From Stachybotrys elegans (taxonomy: Eukaryota > Ascomycota > Sordariomycetes > Hypocreales > Stachybotryaceae), in the NCBI GenBank assembly GCA_020746835.1, contig JAGPNK010000002.1, positions 2,356,001 through 2,420,000 of the forward strand: a DNA stretch of 64,000 nt, in the 5' to 3' direction. The translations under genes were made by a program, and so were the position numbers. The stretch's first letter is position 1; every line of letters starts with the position of its first letter. This document shows positions 1 through 10,970 of the stretch, piece by piece. The notes under the pieces are model-generated. The model saw only the letters and a list, made by a program, of their open reading frames with translations, was not told the origin of the DNA and ran no database searches.

Positions 1-1381
1 TCACGGGGGCGGAGAAGGAAGTGAACACGTGCAAAGTGGGCGGAGGCCTTGGGGGGGCTGATATAAGGGAAAGAGCGAGAGGGAAGGGGGCAACATTCTA
101 GCAGGTGCCTGAGGCCAAACGGGAGGGAGCCAATCAGAAGCTCCGTTGGAGGCGCACGCGCCTTCACCACCTGTACCGGAAACTCATCCACAGCCAGGCT
201 ACCAGTGCTAACCACGAGTGACGGAGAGCACCCTTGCAGCCCCTTGCTTGGTGTGTTGGTTGTTGGTTTCTCGTTGGAGAATGAATGATAACGCCGGCCA
301 GGTCCCTTTTAATTTCATCTTCATTTCATTTTATTTACTTGTTCACTTTTTCATGTCCTCATGGGAGAATGTGAGAGGGTGGTGCCTAAGTATTCCGATG
401 CTTACAACCACGCTAAATCAGAGCAACATGTACATACCTACTAGCATTCAGCTGGCATGGGGGGTCCCATCGGCTGAGGAGAGCCTCCTACAGCACTTAC
501 GTAGCAACCTCACTCCGCCACCACTGCTTCATGCCTGCGGCTGCTGGATGGTGTAGAAGCTGCTCAGGTTTCACCCCAGCAAGCAAGCCCATTCCACCTC
601 CTTCGACTGTAGGAGTGTGTATGCGCTCGTATTGTGCCCATGGCAGGATCCATCCATCCATCCATCCATCCCACACGGCGACTCACCTGACCCATGATCA
701 AGGCAGGTATCCGGCCGTCACTTGACGCCTAGGGTGAGACATACGGTGGGAGCTGCCCTCCTAGTTCCGCTGAAAGCATCGCTTATTACCACCTGTAGTA
801 TGGTCTCGCCCCTCCCCAAGCTATCTGCCGTGGTGTGGTTCCCCTCGTTGTATTACGGAGCAATCCGACCAAGCCGATGTTGGTTGGAGTCTCGGAGAAG
901 ATGCTTCGACCGGGGGAAAGGAATGGAACGGTACCAGACGCTCATGTCGGGCCAGGCTGATACCCAGTAGCTTTCCCCGGTGATCTGCACCACCCTCTGG
1001 CCTGAAGGCCTACCTAGGTACTTGCTGATAAACACCACTCTGGCAAAAGTAATTCTCAAGATAACACGAAATAATGTCTTGCCCAAGTAAAAATAATAAT
1101 AAAAATAAATCAAGAATAAGAAAGTGTAATACCCGTTCATTCTCTGATGCTGTGTTTCCATCGCTCCTGCCTTTCCCCATGCGCCATCGCACGTCACCAC
1201 ATCCAAGTTAATCCGGTTCCAGCCGCTGCGATAACATCAACCAATCGATAGCACAGCATCGCTCGAGCAAACCCCAACACCGCATAGTTGCCCAAGTCAC
1301 CAAATCACGCTCCCATCCGGCCATCCATCTGATGAATTGAATTATCGCCAGCGATTTCAGTCGTCATCATCAACCGGAACC
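1..1381. other. Upstream region of FYV10, no gene recognised
   Basis: No open frame here resembles a protein I know. The stretch holds a short CCAT tetranucleotide repeat at 650-671 and a TACCTAGGTA-like motif near 1010-1020. An A/T-rich patch lies at 1085-1125. The last few hundred bases are presumably the promoter and 5-prime UTR of the gene starting at 1382. Confidence 0.5.
650..671. repeat. CCAT tetranucleotide microsatellite
   Basis: About five and a half copies of CCAT in tandem, read directly from the sequence, in non-coding DNA. Confidence 0.85.
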
Positions 1382-2753
1382 ATGGCCGATCACGAGCATT
1401 CCGTGATTAGGCATAATGACCATCTCCTCCTTGTAAGTCCCCCGGCAGCGGAGCGATCTGGATGTCCGCTCTCTATGAGATGGGCTGACTGACTGACTGG
1501 CTTCCCGTGCAGGATCAGCCACTCCTCCGCCTCCCCAACGAGCTTCTACGCAAGAATTTCCGCTCCGCCCACTTTACCATCGAAAAGGACACCTCCGCCC
1601 TCAAGACGCTGCTCAAGGATTCGGCTACGACAGCCGTTTCGGGCCGTGCCTCGCAGCAGGATGTCCTCAAGAACCTCGACGCCATGATCGCCAAGATGCG
1701 CGGTGTCAAGCGCAAGCTCACCGCCTATGCCGACGAGGAGGCTCGCCTTCACAACCAGGTCCACGCCCGCGTGTCCCACCTCGACGAGCTTTACACGATG
1801 AAGAGCGTCGACGACGTCAAGTACGACACCTGGAGCCGCCGCCGTCTCGACCGCCTGCTTGCCGACCACCTCCTCCGCCACGGCTACAATGACACCGCCA
1901 GTGCTCTGGCCGCAGACAGGGGCATGGAGGCCCTCGTAGACGTCGAGACGTTTGTCGGCCTGAGTCGTATACAGGAGGCCCTCAAGAGGGGTAGTGTGAC
2001 TGAGGCCCTCGCCTGGTGTTTCGAGAACAAGAAGGAGCTACGCAAGATGGAGGTTTGTACTTGGTTGTTGCCTTGCACATCGCAGGCATGCTCCCACCAT
2101 GTGAGTCGGGCTGTACTGACAAGGAGAAACAGAGCAATCTGGAGTTTGAGCTCCGTCTCCAACAATACATCGAGCTCATCCGAGCCCAGACACACACAAA
2201 GCTGCTCGAGGCCATCGCCCACGCCAAGAAGTACCTGATTCCCTTCAGAGCCACGCATCTACATGAGGTCCAGCAAGCCTGTGGTCTTCTCGCCATCCCT
2301 CCCAACAGCCCAGCGGCTGCTACTTACCTGGAGATGTACAAGCCCTCGCGCTGGACAGAGCTGGCAGAGCTATTCACAACAACCCACAACAACCTGCTTT
2401 CCCTTCCCTCCGTGCCGCTGCTGCACATTGCTCTGTCCTCGGGCTTGTCCGCCCTGAAGACGCCTGCCTGCCATGCTACGCACCTGGACGCCACCGCCTC
2501 TAATCTCGGCCACGGCGTCTGTCCCATCTGCTCCATCGAGTTGAACGAACTCGCTAGGAATGTGCCCTACGCACACCACACCAAGAGCCACGTTGACCAC
2601 GACCTCCTGCTGCTGCCAAACGGCCGCGTATACGGAAAAGAGCGGCTCGAGGAGCAGGCCAAGAAAGCAGGTCTGCCACCTGATCAGGTTAAAGACTATC
2701 TTACAAATGAGATATACTCTGTCGACCAGCTCAAAAAGGTTTACATTACTTAG
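1382..2753 (+). CDS. FYV10: GID/CTLH E3 ubiquitin ligase subunit (Fyv10/Gid9, MAEA homologue)
   Basis: Exons 1382-1432, 1513-2052 and 2133-2753 join in phase 0 to give 403 aa. The protein is the RING-like partner of Gid2 in the cytosolic CTLH/GID ubiquitin ligase, which degrades gluconeogenic enzymes in yeast. The order seen is an N-terminal helical region, a LisH segment (about 123-155, [16 protein letters not shown]), CTLH and CRA regions (about 160-320), and a C-terminal degenerate RING (about 326-400) beginning with CPIC. The start is the first ATG of an exon followed by GTAAGT; both introns are 80 nt with ordinary acceptors. The length matches the family. It converges with CAF1 about 720 bp downstream. 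The family is clear; complex membership is inferred from homology. Confidence 0.93.
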
Positions 2754-3471
2754 TCCCTCCTTCCCCCCTTGTTTCTTTTCCCCTCTCTTTATATTTTGAC
2801 ATGACAAGCGCGAATCATACCATGTTTGTCAGGATGGTGTCGGTCTGAATGATACGGGGCAAATAGCGTTGAATGGGAAGCAGGCTTTCATATTTTTACC
2901 ACGGTCTATGTATCAACCGGTTTGGGCTTGGTCATAACCAAAACGCTCTCACCACATGGGGTGGTGGTTATTGGGGCACTGGCGTTTGGTTATTCTACCC
3001 TTCATCCTTTTCGTTTAGGCAGTCACTTCTTAGGTGAGGCGAATGAGACATGATCAACGAGGATATTTCTCTTTGCACGAGTTCCAAGTGTACCGCTGAT
3101 GGACAATAAAATACAAGACGGCCCGACCACCGCCACTAATCGACGTTCCGAGCACCAATAGCCATCCCATCCTCCACGTGCTGAACTCCCAGGCAGATCC
3201 GTGACTCCCAGTTATTTCGCCACCCCGTTTCGTGCCCTTCCGTCGTAGCCAAACCCCCGCCATGAGTATTTTTGTTTTAGGTTCGCGTTTTGCCGAGCTT
3301 AAAGACAGATGCAGTTTCGTCCCGGCAAGGTGAAAAGAGCAAAGTATAATAGAGAGGCCGCTCGGCTCCCATAATTGATGAAGAAACCAGGAAGCTTTTT
3401 CTGCCAAGGGGTTTTACGCTCGAGGCAACGAAATTTCAAGTCAAGGGCAACTAGCATCCATGCCCAGAGTC
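2754..3471. other. Convergent intergenic region between FYV10 and CAF1
   Basis: Presumed 3-prime UTRs and terminators of the two converging genes. No other gene is visible. Confidence 0.5.
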
Positions 3472-4986
3472 CTACCTACTGTTGCCAGAGAAGGCAAAGT
3501 TGCCAAAGACGCCGCCGCCGCCGCCGGGAGTCATGGGGCCCATAGAGGACTGACCGTTGGCGTGGCCCTGCGTCGCGGGAGTCGAGGTGGCCAGGTTGAC
3601 GTTGCCCGTGTTGGGGGTGCTGGGGGTACCATTGATGTCGTTGGCCGCGTTGGCCGACTGGTTCATCATGGAGGCTGAGATGAGACCGACGTCCGGGATG
3701 CCGAGACCCCACACCTTGCCGACGTGCTCGTTGGGAATCTCCCCGTTGAAGATCTTGTCTCGCATCTGGAAGAAGACTCTGCCGGTGAGGAGAGAGTCGG
3801 ATCCGGCCTGGTGTGCGGCACCAACCCTCTTAACCTTTAGTGTTTCGGCAATGTTCTCCAGGCCGGATTTGTGCTCGAACTTTTGCAGAATCTCGGCGCT
3901 GTTGGGGTCCGAAGGTGAGAGGAGGCCCGAGTTATGGAGCCTGATAGCATGCTTCATCAGATGCTTCACGTCGTAGGTTGTAGGGAAGTAGAGCTTCATC
4001 TTGTGGTCAAAGTCGACTTCGTCGTTGGGTAGAGGCGTGCAGATGAGCAGTTTGGTCAGGTAGCCAAAGTCGTATCCTCCATGGAAAGAGATCCATTTAA
4101 TGTCATCGAAGCACACCAGACCAGAAGGGATGAGCAGGGAGGCGAATTCATGAGGGTCGATGCCATCTCGCTCCAGGAGGTTAAAGTCAATGCCGGCCTG
4201 TTGGAGAGACTCGATCGATTTTTCGTTGTACATGTCATCCTTGAGCGAGAACTTGAAGTTAAACTGCCAGGAGAAAGGGAAGGGTCCCTGGCCACCATTT
4301 CTCCGAGTGGCCATGCCCAGATCAATATCGGTTGAACCTGGTCGAGCTGGAGGGGTCTCGCCCTCCTCATTGAAGAGCGTTAGGCCAATTTGGATAACCT
4401 TGAGCATGTCGACGTTGACACGCAGGCATTGGTAGTGGTAGTCACTCTTCCCTCGGAAACCACCCATTGGTCTCGCTACAACGCCAGGGAATTCGGTGTC
4501 CTATTTGCGTGTCAGTAAAATCCATGTTACGAGAATCTCATCCAAAAAACTTACCATGGCAATATAGGGGTACTTTTCTACCAAGTCTCTCAACACAGCC
4601 ATCTCTTCATGCAGATTGTGCTTCCACACCTCTCGTATCCTCCCCTTATTAGGCTGGGAGCGCATTGTAGGGTGCTCCATCAGGACATTGTGCTGTACTT
4701 GCGGCGGTTGCTGGAGGGCGGCTGCAGACGCGGGGCCATGGGCAAATCCCATCCTTGCTCCTTGGCCACCAAAGGCAGCCTCGGAGAAGCCTCCTGCACC
4801 GTTGAGCCCAGCAGCGCCGAACGCATTTCCGTTGGCGGCTGAGAATGGTCCAAGTTGAGAGTTAGCACCCAGATACTGATTGGGTCCTAGGGGGCCCTGG
4901 GGCTGGCCGTGGCTTGGGAAGCCCGACTGGTGGAAGGGCGCCCCGACACCAGGCCCGGCACCGAAGCTCCGCAATTGTGGCGGCAT
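3472..4986 (-). CDS. CAF1: CCR4-NOT deadenylase subunit Caf1/Pop2
   Basis: Exons 4986-4555 and 4500-3472 (54-nt intron) give 486 aa with TAG stop. This is the DEDD-type 3-5 exonuclease that shortens mRNA poly(A) tails in CCR4-NOT. The intron splits the first catalytic motif: exon 2 starts with D145-T-E147-F-P-G. The third acidic residue lies in FHGGYDFGYL (about 286) and the fourth in AGSDSLLTG (about 380). The conserved GRIREVW entry to the catalytic domain is present. N- and C-termini are Gly/Asn/Pro-rich and low in complexity, as in other filamentous fungi. The start is the first in-frame ATG. However, the same frame stays open and Pro-rich for another 294 codons upstream (to 5868) without an ATG, so the N-terminus is uncertain. 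It is divergent to NDUFB3. Confidence 0.93.
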
Positions 4987-6080
4987 TGGGGGTAAATTTC
5001 TATGAAATCCCAAGGGCGGATTGAAGTTTCGTCTTGGATAGTTGCCGTGATATGGCTGCTGTTTTCTGAAAACAGGGTGTATAAACGATTTGATATCAGC
5101 GCCAGCACGAAAGTGTTGATTCGTGGGTCCTGGGGGACCAGGTGTTCGGAGACCCGGTGCTCGGGGAGCAGTTGCTGGGGGACCGGGTGTTCGGGGACCA
5201 GGCGTTCGGAGACCCGGTGCTCGGGGAGCTGATGCTGGGGGACCGGGTGCTCGGGAAGCAGGTGATCGTGGAGCAGGTGATCGTGGAGCAGGTGATCGTG
5301 GAGCAAGTGCTCGAGGAGCAGGTGCTCGGAGAGCAGGAGGTGCTAGGAGACTAGGAGATGGTGGTCGCGGTGGGAGACCAGGAGGCGTTGGGCAACCAGG
5401 AGGTAGTGGGACACGGGGAGGTAGTGGGAGACGAAGAGGTGGTGGGAGACCAGGAGGTGTTCTAAAGTTAAAACCGGGTGAAGGACGCTGCTGGACGGCT
5501 GGTCGAGGGGTAACAGCGGCAGAGACTGTATCAGTAGCCGGGTACGGATGCTGAGAAGTGATACCAGATTTCGGATCGGAGCTCTGAGATCGAGACTGAG
5601 GAGAGAGGTCGTGGGGGTTGTCGAGATGGCTATGAGGCTCCGGTGGATTTGAGTCTTGAGCAGGTGTCGAGTCCGCTGGTGGAGGAACAACAGCCGGGCC
5701 ACAAGGAGAAGGAGTCCCGGGGTTTGAACGCGTCGAACTGCTGTCGGCAGGCGGCTCAGATGCAGTAGGCGGAGCGGGAGGTGTAGGAGACGAGGACGGC
5801 TCTGGGAGCCAGGGCGGATCTGGTGGACCAGGAGAGTGGTCTTTGGGCGTGAGGGACTCGCCCGGCTTCTAAAGCGGCGAGGACTGACGCGAACCCTGAT
5901 TCGAATCCTCGCCCTGGAGCGTCATTGAGCTAAGATTGCTGGCCAGAGGAGGAGCGAGCAATGACAGGCCTGTCGTGGTCGTCTGGATCGAAAGCACTGG
6001 AGGAGGGGTGTCAAATCGGCGGGAGGTGCGTTGTTGGGCTTCGACTGGCGGGGAGGCTTTTCTGACGAAACCAAGGTGCT
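4987..6080 (-). other. Long Pro-rich open frame upstream of CAF1, interrupted by one TAG
   Basis: Reading the CAF1 frame upstream of its first ATG gives continuous protein-like sequence to 5868. It is rich in Pro, Ala and Arg, with APGLRTPGP-type repeats at about 5110-5340. A TAG follows at 5871-5869. Beyond it the frame is open again through an ATG at 5925 to about 6042 and further, ending at another TAG near 6100. I see no canonical donor that would splice out the TAG at 5871. It may be a long 5-prime leader with an 18-codon upstream ORF (5925-5869), or an N-terminal extension broken by a stop. Confidence 0.5.
5110..5340 (-). repeat. Degenerate tandem repeat encoding APGLRTPGP/APRSPAPR units
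   Basis: Imperfect short repeats (mainly multiples of 3 nt, 12-15 nt cores) on the minus strand. In the CAF1 frame they read as alternating Ala-Pro-Arg and Gly-Leu-Arg-Thr-Pro units. The period is irregular, as expected for slippage in a low-complexity coding-like region. Confidence 0.6.
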
Positions 6081-6561
6081 AGAGCAGTGCAGGGGGGGGT
6101 TGCGGCCGATGATAACAAGAGATAAAGTGTGATGCGCGGTGCTGTCTTCTTTTTCGTCGTTTGAATATGTCGTGCGTTTTTTTTTTCCTTGCTGGGAGGG
6201 GATGGATAGCCTCGCGCGATCTCGGTGAAACGATACAGCTTGAGTGTGTGTTGCACGTTATAAGTTTTGGAGTTTATCCCGTCTCTGGCAGACTGGTGCG
6301 AGGCTGCCGCGGAAGTGCGAAAGAGCAAGAGAGAGGCAGGCAGAGCCGTGGTCCGTGCACGCCCATGGGCTCGCTGCTGCTGGCCCGGAACTGCTGGTGC
6401 TACATTGTTCCGGCCAAACTACTCACCACCATTCCCGTTCTGGCTGGGTCCTGGCAAGAGTGCGCGCCCAGCATCACAAGAAGCACCTCACCTTGTCAAA
6501 TCACCAATTCCCTTCCCCCCCCAATTGCCCAAGCACCACCGCCCGCGGATCAATTGGCACC

Positions 6562-7033
6562 ATGCTGGCCACGAGGTACGATATGGAGAGCCCTCCACAG
6601 CCAGCCCCATTGACGGGCTGCTGCCCGCCTGCGTTCCTGAGAGCTGACACACTTCCCTTCCCGGATAGAGTCCTGCGAGCCGCCTCAGGCCCCAAGCCCA
6701 ACATCACCGGCTTCAACATGCGCCACTTCAAGGAGGCCGCTGGCCAGCCCCGATATGACCCCTGGGAGCGCTCGTACGTCCTTCTAGCGCCCTCCTGGCG
6801 GCCCGCGCGATGCCGCTCTACCTTGCGATAATTGGAAGCTGACATGCACCTGTTCTAGCGAGGCCTGGAGATACGAGGGCCCCTTCACCCGCTGGAACCG
6901 ATTCAACACCGCCCTGCCAGGACTCGGAATAGGCTCCGGAGCCTTTGCCGTCTACTGTGCCTACGAGTACTTCTTCCTCGACGACGGACACCACGGCCAC
7001 GGCGAGGGACATGGCGACGAGAAGCACCACTAA
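6562..7033 (+). CDS. NDUFB3: NADH:ubiquinone oxidoreductase subunit B12 (NDUFB3)
   Basis: Exons 6562-6575, 6669-6773 and 6859-7033 give 97 aa. This accessory subunit of mitochondrial complex I sits in the membrane arm. The sequence shows the family pattern: DPWERSEAWRYEGPFTRWNRF, then a hydrophobic single membrane span (GLGIGSGAFAVYCAYEYFF), then a short His-rich matrix or intermembrane tail ending in KHH. The 14-nt first exon is fixed by the reading frame (ATG plus three codons and two bases); only the acceptor at 6668 keeps the conserved frame. The length is normal for fungal B12. It is divergent from CAF1 and convergent with the coiled-coil gene. Confidence 0.9.
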
Positions 7034-7526
7034 CCGACGGCTGGGTTGAGCAAGGAAGGCGTTTTGTACATATACACATGCTGCATGGAGATTTTATTCC
7101 AGGCCACGGGCTCAATAAATCCGATTTGTTAACTCTGTCAACAAGTTCACGGCAAATGACGTTGAAGGTCCCAGTGCAGGTCATGTGTTGTGGCACTTGG
7201 CCTTCAACAGGCGTACATGCCGGGTGAACTAATGGTTTCCCCACGACAAGACTGCGTTTCACGGACTCGGCAATAATGACGATGATAATGATGATGCTGA
7301 GATATATCAATCTTGCTATCGAATCGTAGCCTCGTTCTTGTAAATGCTTCAAATAGTAAATGGGGGCTGTTCGTCGGTCGCCAGCGCGAGAACATGTCCA
7401 ACTCCTCATGCCGCCTCGTTATGTTCTAGATATCTAACCGTTCATCATCCAAAAAAACGCCTGTGATACGCTGCCAAGACTTCCATCCGTCAAATGCTCC
7501 CTGCCATTCTGATGCTCAACAACCAC
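7034..7526. other. Convergent intergenic region
   Basis: 3-prime flank of NDUFB3 and of the minus-strand gene ending at 7527. No gene is seen. Confidence 0.5.
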
Positions 7527-9047
7527 CTATGTTTCAATGCCAAATCCCGCGAGGGCATCCAAAGCCCCTTCCACGGCGGTTTCTAAATCCGTCACTCTTT
7601 CCTTCAAACTCTTATTCTCATCACGCAATAAGCTCACGGTATCCCAGGCCATGCTAGCCTCTTGACCTTGGCAATTGCGGCATCCGCTGACCCCACGAGA
7701 GGTATCGTCTCTTGACTCGCCCGATACGCCCTTGAAGAGCTTCTGAAGCGTGGTCATAGGTGGTTGTGATGGTCTCGGCGCTCGGATAGGCAGGTTGGCG
7801 GGCTTTGCTTGCGAGTATGGGACCTCAGTCAGAACACTTTCAGACATGCTTGCCGCCGCCGTAGGGCTACGAGAGCGCGAAAAGACACTCAAACTGTCGA
7901 CGCTCTCTCCATCTGTATCGGAGCCCAGGTCCGATTTGGACGTCTCGCCACTTTTACGCCACTTTGTCCTCTGATCCTCTTCGGCGCCAAGATCCTCAGA
8001 GACAGTTGAGCACTCAGAAGACATGAGCTTCTTCTCTCGAGCAAATTGTTCATCCACACGAAGCTTCTTTTCCCGGTTCAGCTCCTCCATCAACGACTGC
8101 ATGATTGACTCTTGTTCTGCAGCCTTCCGGGACATTTCTTCGAGCTGCAATTTCAGGTGATGGACCTTCATCTCCAGTTCCCCCTTCTCGTCCATCTGAG
8201 TCATCTCATCGGCCCTCAGCTCCCGTATGTGAATGGTACGAGACTGGTACGCTGCTTGGTATTTCTGCAGCAACCCCGTGGCGTTCATCTGGAGGTTCTT
8301 GAAGGCCGCCGGAGAAAACGCGTCTCGCTCGGATGGCTGGCCATAGGGGAAAAGCGCGGCTTCGATATCAAGATACATGAGTTCATCGTTTTGGAAATCG
8401 ACGTCTGACGGTGCGGAGGAAGGGGAAGAGGCAAAGCTCTTGAACGCCGACATGGGCGAGGCGAGGAATGCGAAGCGAGAACTTGCCGGCGAGGCAAGCT
8501 GTGATGTTGAAATATGGCTGGCTTGTGACAAGGTTCGTTGCCTCCTTGGTGGAACCGCAGTTGCGTCCAAGTGGTCATCCAACGCTCCATCGCCTCCTGG
8601 GCTGTAGCCACGAGACAGACGGGCAGGCCTTGATGAGCCAGGCCTGTAACTGCCTGAGCTGTTTCTCTTATTGTCGCCTGTGAAGGCCATGGCAGAAAAA
8701 CTCGAAATGGACTGCCGGTTGGAGGGAGGGTCTTGGAAAGACAAATATTCCAGCTCGTGTGCGTCTGTATATGATATCGATTGGCGGAGAGGAGACTGGG
8801 TCTTGGTGGGAGAGCCGATATCGTAGGTTGGCGGGTAGTCGCCGTTTTGTGCAGCTATGGTGGGAGAGGTAAGAGTAGGCGCGGGAGATGACGACTGTTG
8901 GAGAGTATTGATAGTTGTTTGAATTGAGCCGAGGGCGTTTGGCTTTGAGGGTCCTTGACCACCCTGAGGTCCCTGGCGATGATCATGCCCCTGGACATGG
9001 GTGTGGTGCTGGGAAGCTCCGGCGGTGGAGATGGACGAGGTGAGCAT
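7527..9047 (-). CDS. Fungal coiled-coil protein of unknown function
   Basis: A single exon of 506 aa starts at the first ATG of the frame. The N-terminal half is Ser/Pro/Thr-rich and probably disordered. Residues about 269-336 form a strong coiled coil (runs of EMKVHHLKLQLEEM and MEELNREKKLRVDEQ). A Ser-rich linker follows, with a CRNCQGQ motif near 455 and a second short coiled coil at about 472-500 (ENKSLKERVTDLETAVEGAL). There is no signal peptide or membrane segment. I do not recognise a named family. The layout suggests a cytosolic scaffold, but that is inference. The coding quality is good because the frame is long and codon-biased with no competing frame. About 1.9 kb of non-coding DNA separates it from the next gene. 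Confidence 0.75.
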   Translation of the reverse strand: MLTSSISTAGASQHHTHVQGHDHRQGPQGGQGPSKPNALGSIQTTINTLQQSSSPAPTLTSPTIAAQNGDYPPTYDIGSPTKTQSPLRQSISYTDAHELEYLSFQDPPSNRQSISSFSAMAFTGDNKRNSSGSYRPGSSRPARLSRGYSPGGDGALDDHLDATAVPPRRQRTLSQASHISTSQLASPASSRFAFLASPMSAFKSFASSPSSAPSDVDFQNDELMYLDIEAALFPYGQPSERDAFSPAAFKNLQMNATGLLQKYQAAYQSRTIHIRELRADEMTQMDEKGELEMKVHHLKLQLEEMSRKAAEQESIMQSLMEELNREKKLRVDEQFAREKKLMSSECSTVSEDLGAEEDQRTKWRKSGETSKSDLGSDTDGESVDSLSVFSRSRSPTAAASMSESVLTEVPYSQAKPANLPIRAPRPSQPPMTTLQKLFKGVSGESRDDTSRGVSGCRNCQGQEASMAWDTVSLLRDENKSLKERVTDLETAVEGALDALAGFGIET

Positions 9048-10970
9048 GATGAAGAGGTGTTTCGGAACGAAGGAAGAGACTGCACTCGCCGCCCCCGCAT
9101 CTAATCAAAGATTGAAGCTGCCGTGACTTGAGAGGTAAAACGGGATGTGCCTGTCGATCGACGTTGAGCCCGTAGTACCAGGGGGGATGGAAAACTTGGA
9201 GAGGGACACCGATAACAAAGTGCCTTAATGCCTGGTCCGTCGCCGTCGTTTCGTTTAGCGGCCGAGGCCAGGCAAAGTCAAGATGCCCTTGGGAATAAGG
9301 GACTTGCACCCCACGCACGTCCTTAGTGTACGGAGCAGGACGCAGTCACAGAGCGATTAACCACCATTCGCGGACGCGTCTTTCCAGCTTTGGCTGAGAT
9401 CCTTTTGCCGACGGCTGTAAAGGGTTGGTCCGATGACGCCAAAATATAATATGTCCTGTTCGTTATCGTCAACGGGATGCGTGTGCGTTGCGTGTGCGTG
9501 CGTTCCGGTAATAAGCGTAGCGTTGCAGAAACGAAGATGGACAAAGCGCGACCGAGGCAGCAAGCTAAACAGAAACGGCAGCCCAAGGCAGGGCGGCGCC
9601 CGTGCGAAACGAATACAAATAAGCAGACCACCAAGCCGACCGACGCTCGGTCCTGATCGCTAGGCTCAGCCAGGCATCTAGATCTTGGACCGAACGAGAG
9701 GAATGGTTCCAGTGGAAAGTATGATGTGAGGGAAACGCAGAGTTCCTGGGCCTTGCGGGGGAGAGGGTGGCTGGATGTCGATCGCAGGGGCTGCCGAAAC
9801 AAGATAGCGAGGTTTCTAGTCTAAGACCACCATCGACTATGACGCTGAAGAGGAAGATGTAGACAAGATGCCGCGGCCGAATTTAATGTCCAAGGTCAGG
9901 ATCTGAGGATCTGACGTAGGTTGGGGTCAGTAGTTCACCGCCGTGGTCGAGGGAGGTTGGAAAGAGGAAAGTGCAGGCCAGCATATGACGAACCGTACGC
10001 ACTTCCTGTGTAAATAAGGGTAACACGGCAAGGTGGCCTACCAAGCTTGTGCAGGCTAACCAGGCTGGCCAGGCTGAACCTGCAGGATTGTGCATGGTTG
10101 TGCATCATACAGGGCTAGTGAGTGGCTGCTCGCACTTTGTTGGCTTGCGCACACGATAATTCAAGGTACCACTGCAGCACCGCCATCACCTACCAATAGC
10201 GATGGGCATCGTGTCTAGCATACCCAGACATTTTCTGGGCTCCAAGCTATGCAGACTCATTCCATGGTTCAGAAGCCCGGTTCCGACCCAGTCTGACCCA
10301 TCAGCTGTTGCGCAAGCAGATTCCACTATCTCCCATGCACTTTAGACTGGGCCCACTGCTATCCTCGTGGCTCTTGTCTTGTTTTGGTTGCGTTCCACTG
10401 CGTACTTCCATGTGAAATTTGGAGATGAACATATGTTAGTAGCTACTACTACCTATGTACCTACTTGTAGGTATTAGTACTGATACCACAAACCGGAGAG
10501 ACATAAGCAAGAGAAACAGTATCACAGTTTGGCACAATTAGTCGCCCAATAGGCGTTATACAGCGAAATATATATTCGTTACACATGATTCAAATCCCAT
10601 GCTCGCAATGTCGAGAGGGGCCAGTTCTCAAAGGAACATCATGTCGTCTCGCCGTCCCTGAATCGTCCACCATATACATGATGTAGAGTTGCGCTTTGTC
10701 GGCAAAATACATGTTTGTCGTCGAAATCCATGAAAGCAAAAACGCCCAAGTCTAAGAATATTCACATATCTCTATATCGGTTCCCGTCTGGCAAATGAGT
10801 GAAGCCAGTAAAAGAAGAAATAAAAACAGTTACGCTGGGCGAGAGGAAGCGGGAAAGGCCAAAAGAACGCAGCGCACATGTGAAAATGCCTGCCCTCGAT
10901 ACTTCTCAAACCTTGAAGAGACTGTGGTGTTGAGGGAAGGAAAAATAGAAAGAGGAAATCCATGTGCTCC
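9048..10970. other. Intergenic region, about 1.9 kb
   Basis: Probably contains the long 5-prime region of the coiled-coil gene and the 3-prime flank of the 583-aa gene. Clusters of TAC/GTA-rich motifs occur at 10430-10490. Several short open frames lack any recognisable protein character. I see no gene. Confidence 0.45.

Noticed and set aside
5896..5910. tRNA B-box-like GATTCGAATCC
   Set aside because: It lacks the paired T-stem, an upstream A box and an acceptor stem, and it lies in the CAF1 upstream frame.
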